The translations under genes and the position numbers were made by a program. DNA of 64,000 nucleotides from Hyphomicrobiales bacterium (GTDB lineage: Bacteria; Pseudomonadota; Alphaproteobacteria; Rhizobiales; Aestuariivirgaceae): positions 1,386,501 to 1,450,500 of the forward strand of contig JADJVV010000001.1 in the NCBI GenBank assembly GCA_016710435.1, given 5' to 3'. Below the pieces are notes generated by a model that saw nothing but the letters and a program-made list of their open reading frames with translations, searched no databases and was not told where the DNA came from. Within the stretch, counting starts at the first letter, position 1; each line of letters opens with the position of its first letter. Shown piece by piece: positions 27,100 through 35,371 of this stretch.

Positions 27100-27912
27100 T
27101 CAATCCCGGTAGTGTGCGGGATCAAGTGATGTGACCGTGGGGTTGCGGCCGTTCAAGGGATTGTCGGGGTTCCACGCGAGTTTCGTTTCGAAGAAGCGCG
27201 CCCACAGCGCGTCGTACATGAGGATGCGGCCTGCGAGGCCTTCGCCGATCTCCAGAAGTTCCTTGATCACTTCCATCGCCTGCAGCGAACCGAGAATGCC
27301 GGGGAGTGCGCCCAGCACACCCGCCACCTCGCAGGCCGGGAAGGACCCGCGCGGCGGCAATTCGCCCACGAAGCAGCGGTAGGTGGGATAGGGCGTGCCA
27401 TCGGGGGAATTGAGATGCGGCTTGAGGGTGGTGATCTGCCCGTCGAACTGCCCCACGGCGGCGGAGACAAGCGTCTTCCTGGCAAAGAACGCCGCATCAC
27501 TCGCCATGAAGCGCGTCGGGAAGTTGTCGCAACCATCGGCGATGATGTCATAGCCGGCCATGAGGGCGAGCGCATTGTCCGGCGTGAGGCGCGTCGCATG
27601 CTGCTCCACCACCACATGCGGATTGATGGCGGCGATCTGCCGGGCCGCACTCTCTGTTTTCGCCAGGCCGATGCGATCGGTTGTGTGGATCACCTGCCGT
27701 TGCAGGTTGGACAGCGACACGGTGTCATGATCGACAATGCCGATGCGGCCAATTCCGGCGGCGGCCAGATAGAGCAGCAGCGGCGCGCCAAGTCCGCCCG
27801 CGCCGATCACCAGCACCGAAGAGGCCTTGAGCTTGTTCTGGCCCGGCCCGCCCACCTCGGGCAGCACGATATGCCGGGCGTAGCGTTCGATCTCGTCGTC
27901 TGAGAGCGCCAT
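27100..27912 (-). CDS. MoeB/ThiF-type E1-like adenylyltransferase
   Basis: Activates the C-terminus of a ubiquitin-like sulfur carrier (MoaD or ThiS type) by adenylation. The 270-residue product has the ATP-binding GAGGLGAPLLLYLAAAG, the Arg of LSNLQRQVIH, and the DGCDNFPTRF motif. The conserved Cys position remains in FPACEVAGVLG, but the zinc-binding CxxC pairs of E. coli MoeB are missing: YRC lacks its partner Cys, and the C-terminus has NPDNPL where CEVC would be. Zinc-less forms also occur in rhizobia. No carrier gene is adjacent. The ATG overlaps the dut stop (TGATG). Confidence 0.85.
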   Translation of the reverse strand: MALSDDEIERYARHIVLPEVGGPGQNKLKASSVLVIGAGGLGAPLLLYLAAAGIGRIGIVDHDTVSLSNLQRQVIHTTDRIGLAKTESAARQIAAINPHVVVEQHATRLTPDNALALMAGYDIIADGCDNFPTRFMASDAAFFARKTLVSAAVGQFDGQITTLKPHLNSPDGTPYPTYRCFVGELPPRGSFPACEVAGVLGALPGILGSLQAMEVIKELLEIGEGLAGRILMYDALWARFFETKLAWNPDNPLNGRNPTVTSLDPAHYRD

Positions 27913-28349
27913 CACGACCTCCCGCTGGAGCCAAACCCGTTGCCGCCCCGCACCGTGTCATCAAGCGCCGCCACTTCCACAAGGTCAACCTGCGTGACGG
28001 CCGCAATCACCATCTGGGCAATGCGGTCGCCGCGCGCGATGACAAAGTCGGCGTCGCCATGGTTGATCAGCGGCACCTGGATTTCGCCGCGATAGTCGGC
28101 ATCGATGGTGCCGGGTGCATTGAGAACGGTGACGCCATGCTTCACGGCGAGGCCCGAGCGCGGACGCACCTGGGCCTCGAACCCATCCGGCAGCGCGATG
28201 GCAAGGCCGGTGGGCACGAGCGCGCGCTGGTGGGGCTTGAGCGTGAGGGCTGCTGCGGCCCGCAAGTCCAGCCCGGCGGAGCCTGCAGTTGCATAGGAGG
28301 GCAGCGGCAGGTCGGCGCCGTGGGGCAGGCGCAGGATGGACAGTTTCAC
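27912..28349 (-). CDS. dut: dUTP diphosphatase
   Basis: Converts dUTP to dUMP, keeping uracil out of DNA and feeding dTMP synthesis. The 145-residue trimeric-type enzyme shows all five motifs: AGSAGLDLRA, RPRSGLA, GTIDADYRGEI, RGDRIAQMVI and the C-terminal GGNGFGSSGR that closes the active site. It begins at GTG 28349, whose last two bases lie in the coaBC stop; an upstream ATG at 28412 would only add a stretch inside coaBC. Coupled between coaBC and the MoeB-like gene; coaBC-dut adjacency is widespread. Confidence 0.96.
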   Translation of the reverse strand: MKLSILRLPHGADLPLPSYATAGSAGLDLRAAAALTLKPHQRALVPTGLAIALPDGFEAQVRPRSGLAVKHGVTVLNAPGTIDADYRGEIQVPLINHGDADFVIARGDRIAQMVIAAVTQVDLVEVAALDDTVRGGNGFGSSGRS

Positions 28350-29542
28350 AGCCGTGCCGCCAGCGCCTGCATCAGGCGGTCCGCCACGGCGTCCTTGGAG
28401 AGCTTCGGCCAATCCTCGACGCCGTCCTTCGAGACGAGATGAACGGTGTTGGCGTCGCCGCCGAACACATTGTTTGCAGCACTCACGTCGTTGGCGACGA
28501 TGAGGTCGCAGCCTTTGCGGGCGAGTTTCGCCTTGGCGTGATCGACGACCGATTCCGTTTCGGCGGCGAATCCGACCACAAGACGGGGACGGCCCTTTTT
28601 CAGCGTGGCGATGGTTTTGAGGATGTCCGGGTTTTCCGCGAAGTGCAGCGCGGGCGGCGTGCCATCCTCGCGCTTCTTCAGTTTCTCCTCCGCCACATGA
28701 TCCACGCGCCAGTCGGCGACGGCGGCGGTGAAGATGGCGATGTCGGCGGGCAGTGATTTCTCGACCGCCTTCAGCATCTCCTGCGCCGTCATGACGGGCG
28801 TCATGCCCGCCCCCGGCGGAATGGGTAGCGACACCGGCCCGCTGATGAGCGAGACCTGCGCGCCCAACCGCACGGCGGCGGCGGCAATGGCATAGCCCTG
28901 CTTGCCGGAGGAATGATTGGAGATGTAGCGCACCGGATCGATGGGCTCGCGGGTCGGGCCTGCGGTGATGAGCACATGCTTGCCGGCGAGCGGCTTTGCC
29001 TGCGGCGGCGCCAGCAGGCGTTCGATTTCGGCAGTGATCTCGTCCGGCTCCGCCATCCGGCCCAGGCCAAACTCGCCGCAGGCCATTTCGCCGGACGCGG
29101 GGCCAACCACATGCACGCCGTCATTCATCAGTGTACGGATGTTCCGCTGCGTCGCCGCATGGTGCCACATCCTCACGTTCATGGCGGGCGCGGCCAGCAC
29201 CGGCTTGTCGGTGGCGAGAAGCGCGGTGGAGGCAAGGTCATTGGCAAGCCCCGTTGCCATCTTGGCGAGAAGGTCTGCCGTGGCGGGTGCGACGACCACG
29301 AGGTCTGCCGCGCGCGACAGTTCGATGTGTCCCATCTCCACCTCGTCGGTGAGCGAGAACAGGTCGCCATAGACCTTGTTGCCGGAAAGGCTGGCAACCG
29401 ACAGCGGCGTCACGAACTCGCCCGCGGATTTCGTCATGATGGCGGTGACGCCGATCGCCTTCTTCCTGAGCAGGCGAATGAGTTCCAGCGACTTGTAGGC
29501 GGCAATGCCGCCGCCGATGATGAGAAGGACTGATTTCGTCAT
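28346..29542 (-). CDS. coaBC: phosphopantothenoylcysteine decarboxylase/synthetase
   Basis: A bifunctional enzyme that makes phosphopantothenoylcysteine and decarboxylates it to phosphopantetheine for CoA. The 398-residue protein has an N-terminal flavin-binding CoaC half (GGGIAAYKSLELIR, active-site His in MNVRMWHHAAT, PASGEMACGEFGLGRM with the reductive Cys) and a C-terminal CoaB half (LITAGPTREPIDPVRYISNHSSG, AAVADWR). The start is ATG 29542 after GAGGAG, 7 bases beyond the ubiB stop. It overlaps dut. Confidence 0.96.
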   Translation of the reverse strand: MTKSVLLIIGGGIAAYKSLELIRLLRKKAIGVTAIMTKSAGEFVTPLSVASLSGNKVYGDLFSLTDEVEMGHIELSRAADLVVVAPATADLLAKMATGLANDLASTALLATDKPVLAAPAMNVRMWHHAATQRNIRTLMNDGVHVVGPASGEMACGEFGLGRMAEPDEITAEIERLLAPPQAKPLAGKHVLITAGPTREPIDPVRYISNHSSGKQGYAIAAAAVRLGAQVSLISGPVSLPIPPGAGMTPVMTAQEMLKAVEKSLPADIAIFTAAVADWRVDHVAEEKLKKREDGTPPALHFAENPDILKTIATLKKGRPRLVVGFAAETESVVDHAKAKLARKGCDLIVANDVSAANNVFGGDANTVHLVSKDGVEDWPKLSKDAVADRLMQALAARL

Positions 29543-29549
29543 GGTCTCC

Positions 29550-31091
29550 TCACAGCAGTTGCACCAGCATCGTGCCCAGCACGATACTGCCGAAGACGAT
29601 GGCGGCAAGTTGCCATGGCGCCATGCCGGCGAGTGTATCAGGCTTGCGCGCCTCGTCCACCGCCTGCGCTGCCGCCATCACCTGCATCGCCCTGTGGCTC
29701 TGTTCCAGCAATTCCGGCAGTTGCAACGCCAGCCGCGCCAGGCCCTTGATGCTTTCGCCCGCCTCTTCCAGTTTGCCGATGGGACCAAGCGTGCGCTCGA
29801 TCCAGGCCCGCACCACGGGTTCGGCCGTCTTCCACATGTTGAGATTGGGGTTGAGCGTGCGCGCCACGCCTTCGACGACGACCATGGTCTTCTGCAGCAG
29901 CAGCAATTGCGGCTGCGTCTGCATGTCGAATTGCTCCGTCACCTCGAACAACTGGGTGAGCAGCCGCGCCATGGAAATCTGGTCGGCGGGAAGACCGAGA
30001 ATGGGCTCGCCGATGGCGCGCAGCGCCTGGGCGAAATTGTTGACGTCCTGGTGCGCCGGCACATATCCCGCATCGAAATGCACCTGCGCCACGCGGAGAT
30101 AGTTGCGGGTGATGAAGCCGTGCAGGATTTCAGCAAGGAACAGCCGGTCCTTGGGCGCAAGCCGACCCATGATGCCGAAATCGAGTGCGACGAGATTGCC
30201 CGCGCGGTCCACCATCAGGTTGCCCTGGTGCATGTCGGCGTGGAAGAAACCGTCGCGGATGGCATGACGGAGGAAACTCTGGATGACCGTATCACCGAGC
30301 GCGATGAGGTCCACGCCCTGGGCACGGATCGCCTCGACGTCGGCGAGCGAAATGCCGTCGATCCATTCCGTTGTGAGGATGCGCTTCGACGTCGTTGCCC
30401 AATCGACCGTGGGGAGCCGGAAACGTGGGTCCTCGCCGGTTGCTTCCGCCATTTCGGCAATGGCGGCTGCTTCCATGCGGAGGTCCAGTTCCAGCTTCAT
30501 GGACTGTTCCAGCATGCTCACTGCGGCGACAGGGCGAAGCCGCCGCCCTTGCGCCGACGTGCCCTCCATCAGGCGGGCCGCGAATCCAAAGCTGTCAATA
30601 TCGGCAGCGAAACGTTTTTCGACACCGGGCCGCAAAATCTTCACGGCGACAGTGCGTCCGTCATGCGTCACCGCCTTGTGGACCTGCGCGATGGAAGCCG
30701 CCGCCACGGGATCACTGAAGGAGACAAAGAAATGTTCGACGGGCTTGCCCAGTTCGGCGAGGAACGAGGCGCGCGCTTCCGCCATGCTGAAGGGCGGCAG
30801 CTTGTCCTGCAGCACCTTCAGTTCGAAGGCCCGCTTGGCGCCGATGATGTCGGGCCGGGTGGCGAGGAACTGGCCGAGCTTGATGTAGCTGGGACCGAGC
30901 GCCGAGAGCGCCGCCGAAAGGCGGTTCGCCTGACCGGGGGAATCACGCATCCCGATCTGGGCAATGCCCAGCGCCTTGCGTGCCGCCCACGGCAGTTGCG
31001 CCGTCTGTTCCGGCGGCAGCAGCGCACCATGGCGCGCCAGCGTGAAGCCGGCCCGCATGAGGCGGACGGAATTGGTGAGCGCTGTCGCCAT
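29550..31091 (-). CDS. ubiB: ubiquinone biosynthesis atypical kinase UbiB
   Basis: A 513-residue ABC1/ADCK-family ATPase needed for ubiquinone synthesis. Signature elements are the KxGQ motif in SYIKLGQFLATRPDI, the Ala-rich loop AAASIAQVHKA that replaces the kinase glycine loop, the lysine of VAVKILRPGV, and NLMVDRAGNLVALDFG with the metal-binding Asn and Asp. Two hydrophobic segments end the chain (WQLAAIVFGSIVLGTMLVQLL), anchoring it to the inner membrane. Its ATG overlaps the ubiE stop (TGATG), pairing it with the C-methyltransferase. Confidence 0.95.
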   Translation of the reverse strand: MATALTNSVRLMRAGFTLARHGALLPPEQTAQLPWAARKALGIAQIGMRDSPGQANRLSAALSALGPSYIKLGQFLATRPDIIGAKRAFELKVLQDKLPPFSMAEARASFLAELGKPVEHFFVSFSDPVAAASIAQVHKAVTHDGRTVAVKILRPGVEKRFAADIDSFGFAARLMEGTSAQGRRLRPVAAVSMLEQSMKLELDLRMEAAAIAEMAEATGEDPRFRLPTVDWATTSKRILTTEWIDGISLADVEAIRAQGVDLIALGDTVIQSFLRHAIRDGFFHADMHQGNLMVDRAGNLVALDFGIMGRLAPKDRLFLAEILHGFITRNYLRVAQVHFDAGYVPAHQDVNNFAQALRAIGEPILGLPADQISMARLLTQLFEVTEQFDMQTQPQLLLLQKTMVVVEGVARTLNPNLNMWKTAEPVVRAWIERTLGPIGKLEEAGESIKGLARLALQLPELLEQSHRAMQVMAAAQAVDEARKPDTLAGMAPWQLAAIVFGSIVLGTMLVQLL

Positions 31092-31858
31092 CAGATGCGC
31101 CAGCCCGAATGGATCGCCGCAATGCCACCCGTGAGGTTGCGCCAGGTGACGCGCGAGAATCCCGCCGCCGTGATCATGCCGGCGAATTCCTGCTGTTTCG
31201 GGAAGGTGCGGATCGACTCCACCAGATAGCGGTACGGCTGCCCATCGCCCATCACCACCTTGCCCACGGCGGGAATGACGGTGAAGGAGTAGGCATCATA
31301 GACCTTCTGCGCCAGTTCCATGTCCAGGTGCGAAAATTCGAGGCAGAGGAAGCGGCCACCGGGCTTGAGCACGCGGTAGGCCTCGCGCAGGGCCTTCTCG
31401 ATCGAGGGCACGTTGCGGATGCCGAAGGCGATCGTGTAGCAATCGAAGCTGCGGTCTGGAAAGGCAAGTTGTTCGGCATTGCCGACGGTGAAGCTGACCT
31501 TGCCGGCGAAGCCCTCGCGTTCGGCGCGGCGCTGTCCTTCTGTCACCATTTCAGGTGAGATGTCGGCGATCGTGACGCGGGTGTTGGGCCCGCCCGCCGT
31601 GACGATGCGGAAGGCGATGTCGCCCGTGCCGCCCGCCACGTCGAGGCCGTGGAAGGGGGTGGCCCCTTTCGGCGGATTCACCATGGCCACGAAGTCGTCC
31701 TTCCACAGCCGGTGGATGCCCGCCGACATGAGGTCGTTCATCTGGTCATAGCGGGCCGCCGACTTGGCGAAGACGTCGTTCACAAGTCCTTGTTTTTCGC
31801 CCTTTTCCACGGTGCGGAAGCCAAAGGCGGTTTCATTGCGGCCAAGAGGATCAGTCAT
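31091..31858 (-). CDS. ubiE: demethylmenaquinone/2-polyprenyl-benzoquinol C-methyltransferase
   Basis: An SAM-dependent C-methyltransferase of ubiquinone (and, where present, menaquinone) synthesis. The 255-residue protein has the UbiE signature VFAKSAARYDQMNDLMSAGIHRLWK, the SAM loop LDVAGGTGDIAF, and AFGIRNVPSIEKALREAYRVLKPGG. It heads the chain ubiE-ubiB-coaBC-dut-moeB-like, which is joined by overlaps or gaps of at most 7 bases, and is divergent from mutM across 73 bases. Confidence 0.97.
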   Translation of the reverse strand: MTDPLGRNETAFGFRTVEKGEKQGLVNDVFAKSAARYDQMNDLMSAGIHRLWKDDFVAMVNPPKGATPFHGLDVAGGTGDIAFRIVTAGGPNTRVTIADISPEMVTEGQRRAEREGFAGKVSFTVGNAEQLAFPDRSFDCYTIAFGIRNVPSIEKALREAYRVLKPGGRFLCLEFSHLDMELAQKVYDAYSFTVIPAVGKVVMGDGQPYRYLVESIRTFPKQQEFAGMITAAGFSRVTWRNLTGGIAAIHSGWRI

Positions 31859-31931
31859 GGGCGCTTACATAGGCGAAACGGGGTGAAACTTCTATTGCAA
31901 CCGGGCCGCAGGCCCCGATATGGCTAATTCC

Positions 31932-32813
31932 ATGCCAGAATTGCCGGAAGTCGAGACCGTGCGGCGGGGATTGGAACCGGCGCTTGTGGGACGGGTGATC
32001 ACCCGGGTGAACCTGCGCCGGAAGGACCTGCGCTTTCCCTTCCCTCCGGATTTCAAGGCGCGCCTTGAGGGGGCACGGGTGGAGCGCCTGGAGCGCCGTG
32101 CCAAATACATTCTCGCCGGCACCGACCGGGGCGACCGCCTGATCCTGCATCTCGGCATGACCGGGCGCTTCACCATCTTCCGTTCCAACGGCCGGGTCGC
32201 CACGCCCGGCGAATTCTACGATGACACCACCGCTGCAGGCACGGCGGATGGACCGCATGACCACGTGGTCTTTGATCTCGATGACGGCACGCGCATCGTC
32301 TACTCCGATCATCGCCGCTTTGGGTTTATGGACCTGGAGCGCCCCGGCGAGGCCCACCCGCTGCTGGCGGAGATCGGCGTCGAGCCGCTCGGCAATGCGT
32401 TGAATGGCGATTATCTGCGCGAGGCCTTCGCCAGGAAGACCGCCCCGCTGAAGGCGGCCCTGCTCGACCAGCGCATCATTGCAGGCCTTGGCAACATCTA
32501 TGTCTGCGAGGCCTTGTATCGTGCGCGGCTCAATCCCCGCCGCAAGGCCGGAACCATCGCCCGCAAGTCCGATCCGCGCGCCGACGACCTTGTGCGCCAC
32601 ATCCGCGATGTGCTGAACGAGGCCATTGCGGCGGGAGGTTCGACCTTGCAGGATTATCGTGCCGCCGACGGCAGCAAGGGAGACTTTCAGGAGCGCTTTT
32701 TGGTCTATGACCGGGAGGGCGAGCCGTGCCATACGCCGGGCTGCACGGCGACGATCAAGCGCATCGTGCAATCCGGCCGTTCCACCTTCTTCTGTCCAAC
32801 CTGCCAGCGGTAA
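31932..32813 (+). CDS. mutM: formamidopyrimidine-DNA glycosylase
   Basis: Removes 8-oxoguanine and Fapy lesions and nicks the strand. The 293-residue product must start at ATG 31932, because the catalytic residue is the N-terminal proline left after Met removal (MPELPEVETVRRGL); the ATG at 31920 would bury it. The essential Glu is in PELPEVE, Lys in RRKDLRF, and the C-terminal zinc finger has four Cys (CHTPGC ... FFCPTCQR). The enoyl-CoA hydratase gene follows after 5 bases. Confidence 0.97.
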   Translation: MPELPEVETVRRGLEPALVGRVITRVNLRRKDLRFPFPPDFKARLEGARVERLERRAKYILAGTDRGDRLILHLGMTGRFTIFRSNGRVATPGEFYDDTTAAGTADGPHDHVVFDLDDGTRIVYSDHRRFGFMDLERPGEAHPLLAEIGVEPLGNALNGDYLREAFARKTAPLKAALLDQRIIAGLGNIYVCEALYRARLNPRRKAGTIARKSDPRADDLVRHIRDVLNEAIAAGGSTLQDYRAADGSKGDFQERFLVYDREGEPCHTPGCTATIKRIVQSGRSTFFCPTCQR

Positions 32814-32818
32814 GTATC

Positions 32819-33592
32819 ATGAGCGAAGAAACGATCATCACTGAGGTGAAGGGCAAGACCGGCATCATCACGCTGAACCGGCCCAAGGCCCTCAACGCAC
32901 TGAACAGCCGGCTCATTGGCGAAATGAATGCGGCGCTGGACCGTTTCGATGCCGATTCGAATGTGGGCTGCATCCTGCTCACGGGCAGCGAGAAGGCCTT
33001 CGCCGCCGGTGCCGACATCACGGAGATGAAGGACAAGACCTTCGCCGAGGTGACGGAAGAGGATTTCCTCTGCGACTGGGATCACATCACCGCCATCCGC
33101 AAGCCCATCATCGCCGCCGTTGCGGGTTATGCGCTGGGTGGTGGCTGCGAATTTGCGCTGGTGGCGGATTTCATCATCGCGGCGGAGAATGCCCGCTTCG
33201 CCCTGCCGGAAGTGACGCTGGGCATCATCCCCGGCGGTGGCGGCACGCAGCGCCTCGCCCGGGCCGTGGGCAAGGCCAAGGCCATGGAGATGATCCTCAC
33301 CGGACGGATGATTGATGCCGCCGAAGCCGAACGCGCCGGTCTCGTGGCCCGCGTGGTTCCGGCGGACAAACTGATGGAAGAAGCGCTGGCCGCCGCGGAG
33401 AAAATCGCATCCCTGTCGCAGCCCGTGATCGCCTCCGCCAAGCGTGCGGTGAATGCGGCCTTCACCATGCCGCTGGGCGAAGGCCTGGCCTTTGAACGCA
33501 AGTCCATCCTCGCGCTCTTCGCGCTGGAGGACCAGAAGGAAGGCATGGCGGCCTTTGTGGAAAAGCGGAAGCCGGTGTTCCGGAACCGCTGA
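32819..33592 (+). CDS. enoyl-CoA hydratase
   Basis: A crotonase-fold enzyme of 257 residues that adds water to 2-enoyl-CoA in beta-oxidation and related pathways. Both catalytic glutamates are present, in GGGCEFAL and FALPEVTLGI, and the oxyanion-hole stretches are KAFAAGADITEM and GYALGGG. Length and sequence style fit the short-chain hydratase common in alphaproteobacteria. It is co-transcribed with mutM; no other beta-oxidation gene is nearby. Its stop is 10 bases from the convergent nfu stop. Confidence 0.93.
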   Translation: MSEETIITEVKGKTGIITLNRPKALNALNSRLIGEMNAALDRFDADSNVGCILLTGSEKAFAAGADITEMKDKTFAEVTEEDFLCDWDHITAIRKPIIAAVAGYALGGGCEFALVADFIIAAENARFALPEVTLGIIPGGGGTQRLARAVGKAKAMEMILTGRMIDAAEAERAGLVARVVPADKLMEEALAAAEKIASLSQPVIASAKRAVNAAFTMPLGEGLAFERKSILALFALEDQKEGMAAFVEKRKPVFRNR

Positions 33593-33602
33593 CCGGATCG
33601 GG

Positions 33603-34157
33603 TCAGATCTGGCGGACTTCCTGCACCGTCGGCACGAAGTGGCGGAGCAGGTTCTCGATGCCGTGCTTGAGCGTGGCCGTGGACGACGGGCAGCCGGCAC
33701 ATGAACCCTTCATGTTGAGATAGACAACGCCATCCTTGAAACCCTTGAAGGTGATGTCGCCACCATCCTGCGCCACGGCGGGGCGCACACGGCTGTCGAG
33801 CAGGTCCTTGATGGTCTTCACGGTGTCGCCGGCGGACTCGTCGAAGAATTCCTCGTCCGCTGCGGCGGTGGCGGCACCGGCCAGCACTGGCGCGCCGGAG
33901 AGATAGTGATCCATGATGGCGCCGAGCACGGCGGGCTTCAGTTGCTGCCATTCCGCGTCCTTGCGCGAGACGGTCACGAAGTCATGGCCGAGGAACACGC
34001 CCGACACGCCCTTGATGCCGAACAGCTTGCTGGCCAGCGGCGATTCGCCCGCTTCGCCGGGTGAGCGGTAGTCACGGGTCGAACCCGGCAGGACCGGCTT
34101 TCCGGGAATGAACTTCAAGGTGGCGGGATTGGGCGTGGCTTCGGTCTGAATGAACAT
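33603..34157 (-). CDS. Nfu-type iron-sulfur cluster carrier protein
   Basis: A 184-residue scaffold or carrier that delivers iron-sulfur clusters. The N-terminal Nfu domain (MFIQTEATPNPATLKFIPG) is joined to a NifU C-terminal domain, VAQDGGDITFKGF ... GSCAGCPSSTATLKHGIE, where the CxxC holds a bridging 4Fe-4S cluster in a dimer. This is the mitochondrial-NFU1-like arrangement typical of alphaproteobacteria. No isc or suf genes are in the window. trpS lies 68 bases upstream on the same strand. Confidence 0.93.
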   Translation of the reverse strand: MFIQTEATPNPATLKFIPGKPVLPGSTRDYRSPGEAGESPLASKLFGIKGVSGVFLGHDFVTVSRKDAEWQQLKPAVLGAIMDHYLSGAPVLAGAATAAADEEFFDESAGDTVKTIKDLLDSRVRPAVAQDGGDITFKGFKDGVVYLNMKGSCAGCPSSTATLKHGIENLLRHFVPTVQEVRQI

Positions 34158-34225
34158 GTGAAATCCTCTGGCGCCGATATAGGCCAGACTGGAACGGTTT
34201 TAAACAAAAATCCCGATTGTGCAGG

Positions 34226-35275
34226 TCAGGAAACAACAAATCCCATGATCTTGCGCACGTCACGCATCACAGGTTGTGCAATGGCCCGGGCACGCGCCGC
34301 ACCATCCTTGAGCACCGCCTCCACGTAACCGGGATCGGCGCGCAACCGGTTCATTTCGCCCGCGATGGGAGCGAGCTTGACCACCGCCATATCGGCCAGC
34401 GCGTTCTTGAAGCCCGAGAACTGGCCGCCGCCGAAGTCCGCCAGCACCTGGTCGACGCTGTGTCCGACAAGCGCGGCATAGATGCCGACGAGGTTTTCCG
34501 CCTCGGGCCGGCCTTCGAGGCCCTTGGCCTCGCTGGGCAGGCCATCGGCGTCGGTCTTGGCCTTGCGGATCTTCCTGGCGATGTCGTCGGCGGAATCCGT
34601 GAGGTTGATGCGCGACAGGTCGGAGGGATCGGACTTCGACATCTTCTTGGTGCCGTCGCGCAGGCTCATGACGCGCGTCGCCGGTCCCTGGATGACGGGG
34701 TCGGTGATCGGGAAGAAGGCCTCGCCAAAACCGTTCGCCGCAATGGACTCGGCAAAATCGAGGTTGAACTTCTGGGCGATATCGCGCGTCAGTTCCAGGT
34801 GCTGCTTCTGGTCCTCGCCCACCGGCACGTGCGTCGCCTTGTAGATGAGGATGTCGGCGGCCATCAGCACGGGATAGTCATAGAGACCGACGGAGGCGCG
34901 TTCCTTGTCCTTGCCCGCCTTCTCCTTGAACTGCGTCATGCGGTCGAGCCAGCCGAGGCGGGCCACGCAATTGAGCACCCAGGCCAGTTCGGCGTGTTCG
35001 GCCACCTGCGACTGGTTGAAGAGGATCGACTTCCTGGGATCGAGGCCGCAGGCGATGTAGGCCGCCGTCACGTCGAGGATCGCCTTGTGCAGAACCTGCG
35101 GTCCGCCCCAGACGGAAACACCTTGGGTGATCGCATGGAGGTCGACGACGCAATAGAGCGTCTCGTGCGTCTCCTGCATCTTGATCCAGTTCAGCATGGC
35201 GCCGAGGTAATTGCCGAGGTGCAGGTTGCCGGTGGGCTGCATGCCCGACAGGACGCGGGGGCGGAACTGGCTCAT
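34226..35275 (-). CDS. trpS: tryptophanyl-tRNA synthetase
   Basis: A class I aminoacyl-tRNA synthetase of 349 residues with the HIGH-type PTGNLHLGNYLGA and the KMSKS loop (KKMSKSDPSD). The start at 35275 gives the usual MSQFRPRVLSGMQPTG; the longer frame to 35311 lacks a ribosome-binding site. It lies 96 bases downstream of murJ on the same strand. Confidence 0.97.
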   Translation of the reverse strand: MSQFRPRVLSGMQPTGNLHLGNYLGAMLNWIKMQETHETLYCVVDLHAITQGVSVWGGPQVLHKAILDVTAAYIACGLDPRKSILFNQSQVAEHAELAWVLNCVARLGWLDRMTQFKEKAGKDKERASVGLYDYPVLMAADILIYKATHVPVGEDQKQHLELTRDIAQKFNLDFAESIAANGFGEAFFPITDPVIQGPATRVMSLRDGTKKMSKSDPSDLSRINLTDSADDIARKIRKAKTDADGLPSEAKGLEGRPEAENLVGIYAALVGHSVDQVLADFGGGQFSGFKNALADMAVVKLAPIAGEMNRLRADPGYVEAVLKDGAARARAIAQPVMRDVRKIMGFVVS

Positions 35276-35371
35276 GGTGTGGACCCTTGATGGAGGCTGG
35301 TGGAGTTGCACCTTGGACAGCGCAACCGTTCGCGAGCGCCTGATAGCGGCAGGACCCGGTGCTGCAAAGTG

